Below, one piece after another: positions 1 through 10,993 of a stretch of DNA of 64,000 nt (position 1 is the stretch's first letter; every line of letters begins with the position of its first letter). The DNA comes from Vitis vinifera (Eukaryota > Streptophyta > Magnoliopsida > Vitales > Vitaceae). The position numbers were made by a program, and so were the translations under genes. The stretch is taken from positions 909,001 to 973,000 of the forward strand of contig NC_081807.1 of assembly GCF_030704535.1 (NCBI RefSeq), in the 5' to 3' direction. The notes under the pieces were generated by a model. That model had not been told where the DNA came from and did not search any database. It saw only the letters and a list, made by a program, of their open reading frames with translations.

Positions 1-398
1 TGGATAATCTCTCTTGGAATCCTTCAAACTTTGACTAGAAGAAACACATTGACGAGGACATCTAAATAATATGATATCCTATATGGATAATTTATCCCAA
101 GCAACATCATCACATGAATTGATGGTTTGTGATTCAATTTTATTGTCTGCTAATGTCTAAAGAAATAAATCAGTGGTGATTTTCATGTTTATCAGAACAC
201 CAACAAGCTTCAGACATATATCACTGGAAGGCTATGGTTAGCGAAATGAATGTAGTCCCTACAAGTTAGTTGAAATAGCTAACATTTTCAAGCGGACTTC
301 TCAATTTTGTTCTGATAATTTTAAGCAGTAGGCCATGACAAGTCGCAGCAAATAAATTTTCAGGATTGAAACCACCAAACTCTTATTATTAGCTGGTA

Positions 399-518
399 GG
401 CAAAACCATGTGATCCCTTGTGTTGAATGTCCATATATGGACCCTATCAAAGACTTCTCTTCACCACCAGCTCCATTTGAGAATACTGTTCATACAGAAT
501 ATGCTTCCTCTATATATA
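399..518 (+). promoter_or_regulatory. SAUR1 promoter module (CATGTG block and TATA box)
   Basis: A GGCAAAACCATGTGATCCC block starts at 399, with CATGTG at 407-412. A TATATATA box lies at 511-518. The ATG is at 626. The same block and spacing recur before the other intact SAUR genes in the window. CATGTG is the PBE-type E-box used by PIF-class bHLH factors; that role here is inference. Confidence 0.6.
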
Positions 519-625
519 TTCTACTCATTATAGGGATATGACATCCCACTGCCAAAGATTTCTTGTTATAACTCATCTCAGAGTACCGTTTTACTTACCA
601 TTACTTTTCTCCGATCATACAAGTC

Positions 626-913
626 ATGGGTTTTCGCTTGCCTGGGATTGTTAATGCTAAGCAAATCCTGCAGCAAGTGCGCAAGGGTGCAGAGGCCAAA
701 AATGTACCAAAAGGCTATTTTTCTGTTTATGTGGGAGAAGTCCAGAAGAAGCGATTTGTGGTTCCACTCTCATACTTGAAGAACCCTTCATTCCAGAACT
801 TGTTGAGCCAGGCTGAAGAAGAGTTCGGGTTTGATCATCCAATGGGTGGTCTCACAATCCCCTGCACAGAAGAAGCCTTTATTGATCTTACTAGTAGTTG
901 GAACTGCTCATGA
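626..913 (+). CDS. SAUR: SAUR family auxin-responsive protein (MGFRLPG type), copy 1
   Basis: A 95-residue intronless small auxin up RNA protein. SAURs inhibit PP2C-D phosphatases and so favour plasma-membrane H+-ATPase activity and cell expansion (family knowledge). The domain runs from NVPKG (residues 26-30) through VYVGE (34-38), KKRFVVP (41-47), SYL (49-51) and EEEFGFDHP (64-72) to GGLTIPC (74-80). The N-terminus MGFRLPG and helix AKQILQ are typical of the SAUR X15/SAUR21-like clade. The start is the first ATG after a TATA box at 511. It is the longest MGFRLPG-type gene here: copies at 5867 and 10233 lack seven residues present at 14-20. The 3' flank has CAATTTTGAA near 988, a variant of the block in sister 3' regions. 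Confidence 0.95.
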   Translation: MGFRLPGIVNAKQILQQVRKGAEAKNVPKGYFSVYVGEVQKKRFVVPLSYLKNPSFQNLLSQAEEEFGFDHPMGGLTIPCTEEAFIDLTSSWNCS

Positions 914-3380
914 GAGGGGAAGAAGTTATGCAAATGGCTAGTCAGTAGGACATGTAATTTCTAACGCCATTGACTTGTAATCCAGTCTCTCCAATTTTGA
1001 ATTAGGAGAACTGGGTTGTTTCATTTCCTCACATTGTAAATTGTTCTATACAGTTTTCTGTATAGAGAGTTGAGAGTCAAATGTCTCCATACAAAACATT
1101 CAAACAGAATCTCTTGGTTTTCCTCTTTCTCATTGATTTTGTTTCCCCTGGTCTTCTTACATAAGTAGTCACCGAGTATATGCACATGAAATTTGAGAAG
1201 AGTAACAAAAAAATCCCAGAAGTTTAGGCCTGCTTGATGGTTTTTAGCTCCGTCACTGCAGATACTGATGTGCATATGCCTGTCATAAATATTTGGGCAG
1301 AATATGTTCATTTTCCACTTATGTCTACCAAAATCTAAATCTTCAGTCCCGGATTTGCTTTTCAATTACCATGGTCAGTGAATAAACCAACTGTGGGCAT
1401 CGGGATCTTGTTTCTTCCTTTCTTTTTATCATCAATCTTCTCGCTTTCCCCATTCCTTGTAGCTATTAAAGCTAGAGGCTTACTCTATTCAAGACTACAT
1501 TTGGAAACTACTTACAGATCAACCAGGCATTATTGATTTTGATATTTTGCAATGCAGTTTTACCATATATGGGGTTAGGCCTGTTTTTCTTCCTACGTCT
1601 GTTCAGCATCATTGTATAGAAAGGCAACAAAAATTAGGGAAAAGTAGCAAGCTGCCAGATTGTCATTTCATTGCGATGATATAATCCATTTGACTTTCAC
1701 CCAGGTATTAAAATTGGTCCAACTGCGCGTGGAACTAGTAGGAAACATTTCATGTGCTCTTCACAAGGGTCTGTTGCAAGCTGGTGTACTAAAGCAGCTC
1801 AGTGCCAGTGATTTTTGTTGATGATATGTTGTTAACAGCAGCTGTACTTTTTCATTCAGATGAAATATATACCCTGAATATATGTGATTTTCATGTTTAT
1901 TACAGTTTATTTGAATGTTTATTTTCATGATCAAACATAGGATGATAGTAACTATATACGGGTTGTTCTTGCACAGTTCTTAAATCGACCATAGGCTTCT
2001 CCTGTTTGCAACTCTTGGATTTGAAGTGGGTCCTGTGTGGGTGGTTCTCTAAGAAATGGTAGGGCATCATGTGTTCGTGAGTAGGAAGGCAAAGCAGAAT
2101 GATCCTTCAGAACGTATTGTCTCTCAACAGATGAGTTCCCAACCCTTCCATCTATACATATACTCAATCTCAAATTTAAAATCCACACTAAGTCTTTGAC
2201 ATTTTCTACCACCAAAGCTTTAATTCCTTTATCCTGAAAATCCTTCCAACATAGATATATTTGCAGTCTCCACTATAAATCATGGACATCTATCAAAGAT
2301 ATGTGTGTTGCACACATTACTCAAAAGAGACATAGTTCTGAAATTGAAGAAAAAAATTATAAATTTATCATTCCTTTTCTTCTCATATCTTAAAGAACCA
2401 CTTGACTGACTCTTACCAGAAGAACTTGGGAAACTGAAAGCAAGTTTTTCATTTGAGGATTTAGGATGGAAACAAGATACACTATTGAAATGTTTTCTAC
2501 ATAGGGAAACATGAATCTTTTTGTTCCCTAAGGTCAAACTTGAGACTAAGGGCTCATGGTGTGCCTGCAACATGCTGAATGTCAACACTTGTAAGGCAGT
2601 TCAGTGCTTGAAACAAAAAATAACTAATAAATTTGTTTAGTATTAATTCTTCTAAAAGTTCCTAAGTCTTCAGTAGAGGGCTTGTATTGTCCTTCAACAT
2701 GGCAGTGAAACAAATCCCCTGTTATATATACCACACCATCTAATGGATAAGCTATCTTTTGAAGTATATAACGTGATGGCCATGCAATTAACTCAAAGCC
2801 AGAGATATTTAGGATTCTAATCATTTATCAGTTTCCAAATATTCAGGTTTCTGATTGTTGTGTGTTGCCTCACAATTGAAACATTTGAGCTTGACCTCTG
2901 CGATGAAAGACTTTATCCGATTCATGGTTCCCTGGGGTTTGGTGTATCTGCCTGATTTGGGTCCAGACATAGGCATCATAGAACAATACCATTTGATATG
3001 TTGGTATGGTGCCTCTGTTCAATCGTTTATCCTCCCAAATTATGGCTGAAGCTCGTTCTTGGCACAAATGCCTCCCTTGTATGTAACAAGAAACATTATG
3101 GCATGAGGAGATAATTTGTCTGCTTTGATATACAGCAGGGGTGGCCTACTATAGTTTGAAGCATTTCGTCCTTGAATATGAGAAATCTGGTCTGTAAGTT
3201 AGTCCCTGAAGTTAGGCTTTTGTCCAAATAATCAGTGGGATATACATTGCAATCAGTCAGATGCATTACAAAAATAATAATTTCAAGTGGGACTCTGCTG
3301 TTTGTTCTGTTTAGCGGTAGGACATAACGAACCAGAAAATATATCACAGTATGAATGCTATCAAAATCTTATTATTAGTT
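914..3380. other. Intergenic DNA between SAUR1 and SAUR2
   Basis: No supported gene; every open frame is short and lacks a recognisable domain. From about 2040 the DNA is the left flank of the duplicated SAUR block and matches 6141 onward. From about 2330 it also matches, inverted, the DNA at 13.9-14.2 kb. These are old SAUR flanks rather than unique sequence. Confidence 0.6.
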
Positions 3381-3384
3381 GGGA

Positions 3385-3500
3385 GGCAAAACCATGTGAC
3401 CCCTTGTGAGTTATCTCCTCGCAGGGACCCCATTGCAGGAGTCTCTTCATCACTCATTCCACTTGAGAATACTGACCATACAGCATTTGCTCTATAAATA
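3385..3500 (+). promoter_or_regulatory. SAUR2 promoter module
   Basis: The GGCAAAACCATGTGACCCC block starts at about 3385, with CATGTG at 3393-3398. It lies 216 bp before the ATG. A TATAAATA box lies at 3493-3500. Confidence 0.6.
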
Positions 3501-3608
3501 TACCTACTCTATGGGTATACACCCATCAAGTTTCAAAGCTTTCTTATATTCCGAACTCTTTGAAATCCTTTCCCACCATCTCTTTTTGAGAAACTAAATT
3601 TGAAACTC

Positions 3609-3896
3609 ATGGCCATCCGTTTTCAGAGGATTATTCCTGCCAAGCAGATCCTGAGACGCATTCTTCCATCTCCGGAGTCCACAAATGTGCCGAAAGGCCA
3701 TGTTCCTGTCTATGTTGGAGAAACTCAGAAGAAGAGATTTGTGATTCCAATTTCATACTTGAAGCATCCTTCATTCCAAAACTTGCTAAGTCAGGCTGAG
3801 GAAGAGTTTGGGTTTGATCATCCACTGGGTGGCCTCACTATCCCATGCAGAGAAGAAGCCTTCATTGATCTAACTTGCAGTTTGAACTGCTCATAA
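3609..3896 (+). CDS. SAUR: SAUR family auxin-responsive protein (MAIRFQ type), copy 2
   Basis: A 95-residue intronless SAUR. The start is the ATG at 3609; the frame opens nine bases earlier at a TTG, which is not a plausible plant start. Residues run MAIRFQRII, an [13 protein letters not shown] helix, [42 protein letters not shown] and [10 protein letters not shown], ending in LNCS. The protein is identical to copy 4 at 7978. The two coding sequences differ by eight silent changes plus TAA versus TGA, marking a recent duplication under protein-level constraint or conversion. Its 3' region carries CAATTTTGTA. Confidence 0.95.
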   Translation: MAIRFQRIIPAKQILRRILPSPESTNVPKGHVPVYVGETQKKRFVIPISYLKHPSFQNLLSQAEEEFGFDHPLGGLTIPCREEAFIDLTCSLNCS

Positions 3897-3970
3897 GGAG
3901 GAAAATCTCAAAATGGCCGGCCTCAAGCACTCTCATCTCTAACACCACTGACCCCAAAATCCAGTCCCAT

Positions 3971-3980
3971 CAATTTTGTA
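3971..3980 (+). promoter_or_regulatory. DST-like block in the SAUR2 3' region
   Basis: CAATTTTGTA lies 75 bp after the stop codon. Classical SAUR mRNAs carry a three-block downstream (DST) instability element, and this resembles its third block. I do not see the ATAGAT middle block, so only part of the element is supported. The same decamer follows the genes at 7978 (8344-8353) and 16550 (16963-16972). Confidence 0.4.
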
Positions 3981-5580
3981 TCACTGAGAAATAGGTCTTT
4001 TTGAAGTGTCATCAATGTACATTTCTTCAATATTTCTGTAAAGCAATTAGTTGACATTCAAAAATCTTCATCTTAATCGCTGAGAAATAACTTTTCTCCC
4101 TTGTGATTCCTTACAAGCCAAAAAGATGTTATTTCATTTTCTCGGTTTTTGGTCTTTCTATCACATCCATGCAACAGTTGACTTCTCCCTCTGTCTAAAG
4201 CACCATTATTCTAATTTGTAAAACACTCGGCTCTGATATTGAATGAAAATTTCAGACAAACATGAAAGACATAAGTTGTCATCCATATGAAAAGTAGAAG
4301 ACATATTTCGGGAATATTCACAGCTGGAGGCAAAAGGAGAACAGAAATTAACATGTCCTCAACAAAAATCGCTGGCAATGAGCCACTTCAGTATGCCAAC
4401 TTGCGAGGGACACCCACATGAAGTGCCTCTTACTAGGGCCCAAGACAGTAGAATCCATTTCAAACCACAAGATCATGGGTTACAGTGTTGAATCGGAAAG
4501 GGTTAATACTAACATGGCCCTTCCTCATCTCTCTCTTTTCCATTTTTTTTTGAATAAAACTAAAGAACAGGCTTAGCCCCATGAAGATAAGTTAAATACG
4601 GTAAATATGCATATAACTACTCTGAGAAACACATTCAAAAGCCTTCAATGCTAATCTACAAGAGTCAGAAACAATAAGGAGTTCATCAATATAAACAATT
4701 GCAGAGAAAACATATGGATTAAATGTCATTTATAATATTTTGGAATTCTAATGGGGCATTTTTTTAATCCAAACGACATCAAATTCTATTCATAATGTCC
4801 GAGAGACACTGTGAATATTGTTTTATTTTTATCCTCTTCTGCACCCTGGATTTGCCAGTACCACCTAGACTCCATGTCAAATTTTGAGAAGATTGTGGCA
4901 TAATGAAGTCTATCTCATTAGTCTTTCTTGTCTGGGATTGAACACCTGATCCATCTTAAATTCTTATTTAGAGGCTTATGGTTTATCACCAGCCTTGGAA
5001 CATCTCTCTCCAATTCTGCAGCCTACCCAACATAGAAAGCTTGATAACTCCAGGGAGAATAACTATTTATGGTGAGGCTTTCTGGGCCTCTTAGATGATC
5101 TCTTGGATAGCCTCTTCGAAAGTGAAAAATGAGAAGATAAAAACAAAAAGAAAGGAAGTATGAAGAGATCAGTACCTGCTTCTGGTTTATTTATCATCTA
5201 TATATGATAGTTGAAAAGCAATCTTTGATCGAGGCTCTAGCTTTAGGTGAACTTTGAGCAGAAAACTAAGCATTATGATGATTCCCAAATGGTTTATTTA
5301 TCAACCCTTTGCTCAATTTTCTTTGGTTTTTTGGGTGCTTAGATCAAATTTTATGTGCATAGAGGCAAGGCAATTCTCATATTAAACTGTAGACCAGAGG
5401 AAACAAATTAAATCAAAGGAAAAGCAAGAGATTCCATTTGGTCTTTTTGGATGGAGATAATTGGCACTCTACTTTCCATGGAACAATGTATACATGAAGA
5501 AATTGTACAATGAGTGGAGATGAAAAAAACCCAGTTCTCCTAATCCAAAAATGGAGACTGGTTTACAAGTCAATGGTGTT
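3981..5580. other. Convergent intergenic DNA between SAUR2 and SAUR3
   Basis: No gene is supported. The DNA is duplicated at 8350-9950 with scattered indels and belongs to the duplication unit. Confidence 0.6.
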
Positions 5581-5600
5581 AGAGATTTCACATTTTCCCC

Positions 5601-5867
5601 TCATAAGCTGTTCAAACTACTAGTAATATCAATGAAGGCCTCCTCTGTACATGGGATTGTGAGACCACCCATTGGATGATCAAATCCAAACTCTTCTTCA
5701 GCCTGACTCAACAACTGCTGGAAAGAAGGATTCCTCAAGTATGAGATTGGAACCACAAACCTCTTCTTCTGGGCTTCTCCCACATAAACAGCCAAATAGC
5801 CTTTAGGCACATTTTTGGCCTCTGCGCCCTGCTTAGCAGCAAACATCCCAGGCAAACGAAAACCCAT
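5601..5867 (-). CDS. SAUR: SAUR family auxin-responsive protein (MGFRLPG type), copy 3
   Basis: An 88-residue SAUR on the minus strand. The start is the ATG at 5867 (MGFRLPG). Conserved blocks are [36 protein letters not shown] and [10 protein letters not shown], with tail LNSL. Against copy 1 it lacks seven residues of the N-terminal helix (ILQQVRK), so AKQ is joined directly to GAEAKN. The same deletion is in copy 5, so it predates the unit duplication. The core domain is complete. The promoter has an intact CACATG and an ATATATA box. Confidence 0.94.
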   Translation of the reverse strand: MGFRLPGMFAAKQGAEAKNVPKGYLAVYVGEAQKKRFVVPISYLRNPSFQQLLSQAEEEFGFDHPMGGLTIPCTEEAFIDITSSLNSL

Positions 5868-5976
5868 GACTTCTATGAATTCAGAGAAGTAATGGTAAGG
5901 AAAATTGTACTCTAAGATCTCTTAGAACAAAAAAAATTTGGTTGTGGGATGATGCCATATCCATAGGATGAGTAGA

Positions 5977-6097
5977 ATATATAGAGAAAGCAAATTCTGT
6001 ATGGCCAGTACTCTCAAATGGGGTTCGTGGTGGAGAGAAGTCTCTGACGGGGTCCATCTATGGACATTCAACAACAAGGGTTCACATGGCTTTGCCT
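5977..6097 (-). promoter_or_regulatory. SAUR3 promoter module (minus strand)
   Basis: Reading leftward, GGAGGCAAAGCC and CACATG (6083-6088) lie 216 bp before the ATG. An ATATATA box is at 5977-5983. This mirrors the plus-strand SAUR promoters. Confidence 0.55.
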
Positions 6098-6099
6098 CC

Positions 6100-7740
6100 A
6101 AACTAATATCAAGATGTGGGTGGTGTTCATTCTGAAATCCTGTGTGGGTGGTTCTCTAAGAAATGGTGGGGCATCATGTGTTTCAACATTATGAGTAGGA
6201 AGACAGAGCTGCATGATCCTTCAGAAGGTATTGTGTCTCAAAAGAAAAGTTACCAGCCCTTTCATCTATATATACACTCTATCTCATATTTGAAATCCAC
6301 ATAAGTCTTTGACATTGTCTACCACTAAAGCTTTAATTCATTATCCTACAATTCTCCCCAAAAGCTTTCTCTTGTTCTTCCAATATAGATATATTTGCAG
6401 CTTCCACTATAAATCATGGTCATCTATCAAAGATCTGTGTTGAACACATTATTCAAATAGAGGGTCAGAGACACACTTCTGAATTGAAGAACAAAATTAT
6501 CAATTTAAAGAACCCCTTTAACTTCCTTTCTTCTCATCTCTTAAAGAACCTCTTGACCAACTCTTACCAGAAGAACTTGGGAAGCTGAAAGCTAGTCATT
6601 TGAGGGGTGGGATGAAAACAAGTTACAACACTGAAAAGCTCTCTACATTGGGAAAAATGAATCTTTTTGTTCCCTCAGGTTAAACTTAAGGCCTAAGGCT
6701 CTTGGTGTGCCTGCAATATGCAGCAAGTCAACACATGAGGCAGTTGGGTGCACAAAACAACGAACAACGAACAACGAACAACAAATAAATTTGTTTGGGA
6801 TTTTGGTGAGAATATATTTCAAACCAAGTATGCACACTTAATGAATAACAGATACTTCGCATTTGGACTAGGAATTCCTGAAGATCTATGAGCATATAAG
6901 TGCTATAAGCCTGTAGTTTCCCTAATTACCTACCAAATGCGTTGTTCTCTCTTTCCATTTCCAAGAAATACCGATAGCATTAATTCTTCTAAAAGTTTCT
7001 AACTCTTCAGTAGACAGCTTATGTTGTCCTTCAACATCACAGTGAAACAAATCCCCAATTATATATCCTACACCATCTAATGGATAAGCCATCTTTCGAA
7101 GGATATAATGTGATGGCCATACAATTAACTCAAAGGCAGGAATATCTAGGCTTCAAATCATTTATCATTTGAAAAGTGTCACTAGGATTCCTCATCTCAG
7201 TCACCAAATATTTAGGTTGCAGACAGTTGTGTGCTGCCTCATAATCAAAACCTTTGGGTTGGACCACTGTAATGAAAGACTTAATCCGATTCATGGTTTT
7301 CTGGGATTTGGTGAATCTGCTTGATTTGGGTCTAGACATAGACATCATAGAACAATACCATATGATATGTTGGTGTGGTGCCTCTGCTCAATCTTTCATC
7401 CTCCCAAATTCTGGCTGAAGCTCGTTCTCGGCACCAATGCCTCCCTTGTAAGTAACAAGAAACATTATGGCATGAGGAGATAATTTGTCCGCTTTGATAT
7501 ACAGCAGGGGTGGCCTACTATAGTTTGAAGCATTTCGTCCTTGAATATGAGAAATCTGGTCTGTAAGTTAGTCCCTGAAGTTCGGCTTTTATCCAAATTA
7601 TCAGTGGGATATACATTGCAATCAGTCGGATGCATTTCAAAAATAATAATTTCAAGTGGGACTCTGTTGTTTGTTCTGTTAAGTGGTAGGCCATAATGAA
7701 CCAGAAAGTATATCACAGTATGAATGCTATCAAAATCTTA
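6100..7740. other. Intergenic DNA between SAUR3 and SAUR4
   Basis: No gene is supported. This is the duplicated left flank of the SAUR unit. It contains about three to four copies of a 7-bp CGAACAA microsatellite at 6756-6784 that are absent from unit A. Confidence 0.6.
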
Positions 7741-7749
7741 TTATTCGTT

Positions 7750-7869
7750 GGGAGGCAAAACCATGTGACCCCTTGTGAGTTATCTCCTTGAAGGGACCCC
7801 GTTGCAGGAGTCTCTTCATCACTCATTCCACTTAAGAATACTGACCATACAACATTTGCTCTATAAATA
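7750..7869 (+). promoter_or_regulatory. SAUR4 promoter module
   Basis: GGCAAAACCATGTGACCCC has its CATGTG at 7762-7767, 216 bp before the ATG. A TATAAATA box is at 7862-7869. Both match SAUR2 in sequence and spacing. Confidence 0.6.
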
Positions 7870-7977
7870 TACCTACTCTATGGGTATACACCCATCAAGT
7901 TTCAAAGCTTTCTTTTATTCCGAACTCTTTGAAATCCTTTCTCACCATCACTGTTTGAGAAACTAAATTTGAAACTC

Positions 7978-8265
7978 ATGGCAATCCGTTTTCAGAGGAT
8001 TATTCCTGCCAAGCAGATCCTGAGACGCATTCTTCCATCTCCGGAGTCCACGAATGTGCCGAAAGGCCATGTTCCTGTCTATGTTGGAGAAACTCAGAAG
8101 AAGAGATTTGTGATTCCAATTTCATACTTGAAGCATCCTTCATTCCAAAACTTGCTAAGTCAGGCTGAGGAAGAGTTCGGGTTTGATCATCCACTTGGTG
8201 GTCTCACAATCCCGTGCAGAGAAGAAGCCTTCATTGATCTAACTTGCAGTTTGAATTGCTCATGA
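7978..8265 (+). CDS. SAUR: SAUR family auxin-responsive protein (MAIRFQ type), copy 4
   Basis: A 95-residue SAUR identical in protein sequence to copy 2. The start is the ATG at 7978, nine bases inside a frame that opens with TTG. Of eight silent differences from copy 2, five lie close together in the stretch encoding [15 protein letters not shown]. There the nucleotides match the MGFRLPG-type copy 1 (TTC GGG; GGT GGT CTC ACA ATC). This suggests a short conversion tract. CAATTTTGTA follows at 8344-8353. Confidence 0.95.
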   Translation: MAIRFQRIIPAKQILRRILPSPESTNVPKGHVPVYVGETQKKRFVIPISYLKHPSFQNLLSQAEEEFGFDHPLGGLTIPCREEAFIDLTCSLNCS

Positions 8266-8343
8266 GCAAGGAGAAAAATCTCAAAATGGCCGGCCTCAAG
8301 CACTCTCATCTCTAACACCACTGACACCAAAATCCAATCCCAA

Positions 8344-8353
8344 CAATTTTGTA
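8344..8353 (+). promoter_or_regulatory. DST-like block in the SAUR4 3' region
   Basis: CAATTTTGTA lies 79 bp after the stop, in the same place as in copy 2. It resembles only the third block of the DST mRNA-instability element. Confidence 0.35.
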
Positions 8354-9963
8354 TCACTGAGAAATAGGTCTTTTTGAAGTAACAACAAAGTAAATTTCTT
8401 CAATTTTTTTTGTAAAGCAATTAGCTGACAATCAAATGTCTTCATGTTAATCACTGTTAAATAACTATGTTCCTTTCTCTCTTTTCAAAAGAAAGCATGT
8501 TGTTTAATTTCTTTTCTCGCTTGTGATTTCTTCCTAGCCAAAAATATGTCGGTTCATTTTCTCAATTTTCGGTCTTTCTATCACATCCATGCAACAGGTG
8601 GCTTCTCCCTCTTGTCTAAAGCACCATTATTCCAATTTGTAAAACACTCAGCTCTGACATTGAATTAAAATTTCAGACAAACATGAAAGGCATAAGCTGT
8701 CATCCATATGAGAAGTAGAAGGTATATTCCAGGAATAGCAAAAGGAGAACAGAAGTTAGCATGTCCTCAACAAAAATAACTGGCAGTGAGATACTTTAGT
8801 TCACCAACTTGCAAGGGACACTCTCATGAAGAGCACATGAAGTGCCTCCTACTAGGGCCCAAGGCAGTAGAATCCTTTTTAAAACACATGATCATTAGTT
8901 ACAGTATTGAATTGGAAAAGGTGAATCATAATATGGCCCTTTCCCCATCTATCTCTCTTCCATTTTTTTGAATGAAACTAAGGAACAGGCTTAGCCCATG
9001 AAGATCATGTAAATATGGTAAATATCCATATAACTACTTTGACAAACACATTCAAATACCTTCAATATTAACCAACAAAAGTCAGAAAACAATAAGGACA
9101 TCATCAATATAAACAATTGCAGAGAATGTAAATGGATTAAAATCATTTATAGTATTTTGGAATTTTAATGGGGCATTTTTTTCAATCCAAATGGCATCAA
9201 ATTCTAAACATAATGTCCAAGAGACAGTGTGAATGTTGTTATATTGTTATCCTCTTCTGCCACCTGGATTTGCTCCATGTCAAATTTTGAGAATATTGTG
9301 GCATTATGAAGTCAATCTAATAAGTCTTTCTTGCTCAGAATTGGATACCTGATCCATTTTGAAGCCTTATTTAGAGGCTTATGATTTATTACCAGTCCTG
9401 CAGCCTACTCAATATAGAAAGTTTGACAACTCCGTGGAGAACAGCTATACATGGTAAGGCATTCTGGGCCTTTTAGATGGTCTCTTGGAATGTGAAAAAT
9501 GAGAAGATCAAAAACAGAAAGAAAGGAAGAATGAAAAGATCAGGACCTGCTTCTGCTTTATTTATTATCTATATATGGTAATTGAAAAGCAACCCTTGAT
9601 TGAAGTTTTAGCTTTAGCTTCACTTTGATTAGTAAACTAAACATTAAATGATTCCCAAGTGGTTTATTTATCAACCCTTTGCTCAAATTTTTTTAGGTTT
9701 TTGGGTGCTCAGCTCAAATTTTAAGGCAGTTACTCATAGTACACAGGAGACTAGAGGAAACAAAATTTAATCAAAGGGAAAGCAAGAGATTCCATTTGGT
9801 CATTTTGCATGGAGATAATTGGCACTCAACTCTCTCTATGGAACTATGTAGAAATGAAGAAATTGTACAATAAGTGGAGATGAAAAAAAAACCCAGTTCT
9901 CCTAATCCAAAAATGGAGACTGGTTTACAAGTCAATGGTGTTAAGAGATTTCACATTTTCCTC
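8354..9963. other. Convergent intergenic DNA between SAUR4 and SAUR5
   Basis: No gene is supported. This is the duplicate of 3981-5600, with small deletions and substitutions. Confidence 0.6.
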
Positions 9964-10233
9964 TCATGAGCTGTTCAAACTACTAGTAATTGCATCAATG
10001 AAGGCCTCCTCTGTACATGGGATTGTGATACCACCCATTGGATGATCAAATCCAAACTCTTCTTCAGCCTGACTCAACAACTTCTGGAATGAAGGGTTCT
10101 TCAAGTATGAGATTGGAACCACGAACCTCTGCTTCTGGGCTTCTCCCACATAAACAGCCAAATAGCCTTTTGGCACATTTCTGGCCTCTGCACCCTGTTC
10201 AGCAGTAAATATCCCAGGCAAACGAAAACCCAT
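9964..10233 (-). CDS. SAUR: SAUR family auxin-responsive protein (MGFRLPG type), copy 5
   Basis: An 89-residue SAUR on the minus strand. I chose the ATG at 10233 (MGFRLPG); the frame extends upstream only to a TTG at 10254. Blocks are [30 protein letters not shown] and [12 protein letters not shown], with ITIPC in place of the usual LTIPC. Like copy 3 it lacks seven N-terminal helix residues. One extra residue (A of FIDAITSS) lies near the C-terminus. Its promoter is the most eroded of the set: the E-box is GACATG and the TATA-like run is interrupted. It may be weakly expressed (inference). Confidence 0.92.
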   Translation of the reverse strand: MGFRLPGIFTAEQGAEARNVPKGYLAVYVGEAQKQRFVVPISYLKNPSFQKLLSQAEEEFGFDHPMGGITIPCTEEAFIDAITSSLNSS

Positions 10234-10339
10234 GACTTCTATGAATTCAGACAAGTAATTGTAAGGAAAATGGTACTCTTATATCTCTTAGAACAAGAAA
10301 ACTTTGGCTGTAGAATGATGCCATATCCATAGGATGAGT

Positions 10340-10457
10340 AGAGATATACATAGAGAAAGCAAAAATTCTGTATGGCCAGTATTCACAAATGGAGTCTGTG
10401 AGAGGATCCAATCTATGGACATTCAACAAGAAGGGTTGACATGGGTTTGCCTCCAGA
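10340..10457 (-). promoter_or_regulatory. Degraded SAUR5 promoter module (minus strand)
   Basis: The conserved GGAGGCAAACCC block is present (about 10446-10457), but CACATG has become GACATG (10438-10443). The TATA position reads ATACATAGAG near 10344 rather than the ATATATAGAG seen for SAUR3. Confidence 0.45.
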
Positions 10458-10993
10458 CTAATATCAAATATGGGTGGTGCTCTTTCTGAAACTTAATTTC
10501 TGGGATTCATTATGGCCTAGTGCTGATTTAGTGTCTGCTGAGAAATCCTAGTATGGATTTGGATAATGCAGCAGCATGTAGGGACTGTGTTCATGCTACT
10601 CACCATGGATTATGGTAGTGGGGTTCTTATGTATAAGCACAAACACTACCAGAAAATTACTATACTAAGAAGGAACACAAATTATCAGCTTAGGTGATGA
10701 TGTTTCTTAATTCTAAATGTACTTAAAAACCCTAATGGGACCCTATCTTTTTTATACTCTAGACTTTACCAACCTTTTTCCCACCATACTTACAAATTTT
10801 ACAATCCATTTTGATATTGCCAATATTATTTTGTATGGGGGCCATTACATTATATAAGAAAAAACATATTAAAAAATGGAAATTATTTTTCCTTTATATC
10901 CTGATTTGATTTTTTTTAAAGCTTGGTCCCAAATTCAATTTGGGCAATGGATTATATAAGGTAGAAAATGATTTCACAGGTGGAAGGAGAAAG

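Larger units (their letters stand above)
2041..6100. repeat. Tandem duplication unit A (SAUR plus / SAUR minus pair)
   Basis: This block carries a plus-strand SAUR at 3609 and a minus-strand SAUR at 5867, with promoters outward and 3' ends facing each other. Matching landmarks recur in unit B at a steady offset: 3096 matches 7465 and 3609 matches 7978 (offset 4369), and 5601 matches 9964 (offset 4363). The offset is smaller (about 4110) at the left edge, so unit B has gained DNA there. Outer edges are approximate. Confidence 0.8.
6141..10457. repeat. Tandem duplication unit B (SAUR plus / SAUR minus pair)
   Basis: Second copy of the block at 2041-6100, in the same order and orientation: plus SAUR at 7978, minus SAUR at 10233. 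Long stretches, such as 7465-7969 against 3096-3600, look almost identical. Others carry many substitutions and indels, so either age or conversion history varies along the unit. Edges are approximate. Confidence 0.8.

Noticed and set aside
657-842. Minus-strand open frames opposite SAUR genes (also 3631-3825, 8000-8194, 16614-16802)
   Set aside because: They are antisense shadows of the SAUR core, repeated wherever the core occurs.
3600-3608. Upstream extension of SAUR2 (and of copies 4, 5, 6 and 10)
   Set aside because: The extra codons start at TTG or GTG, while each frame has an ATG at the conserved MAIRF, MGFRLPG or MGIRLP position.
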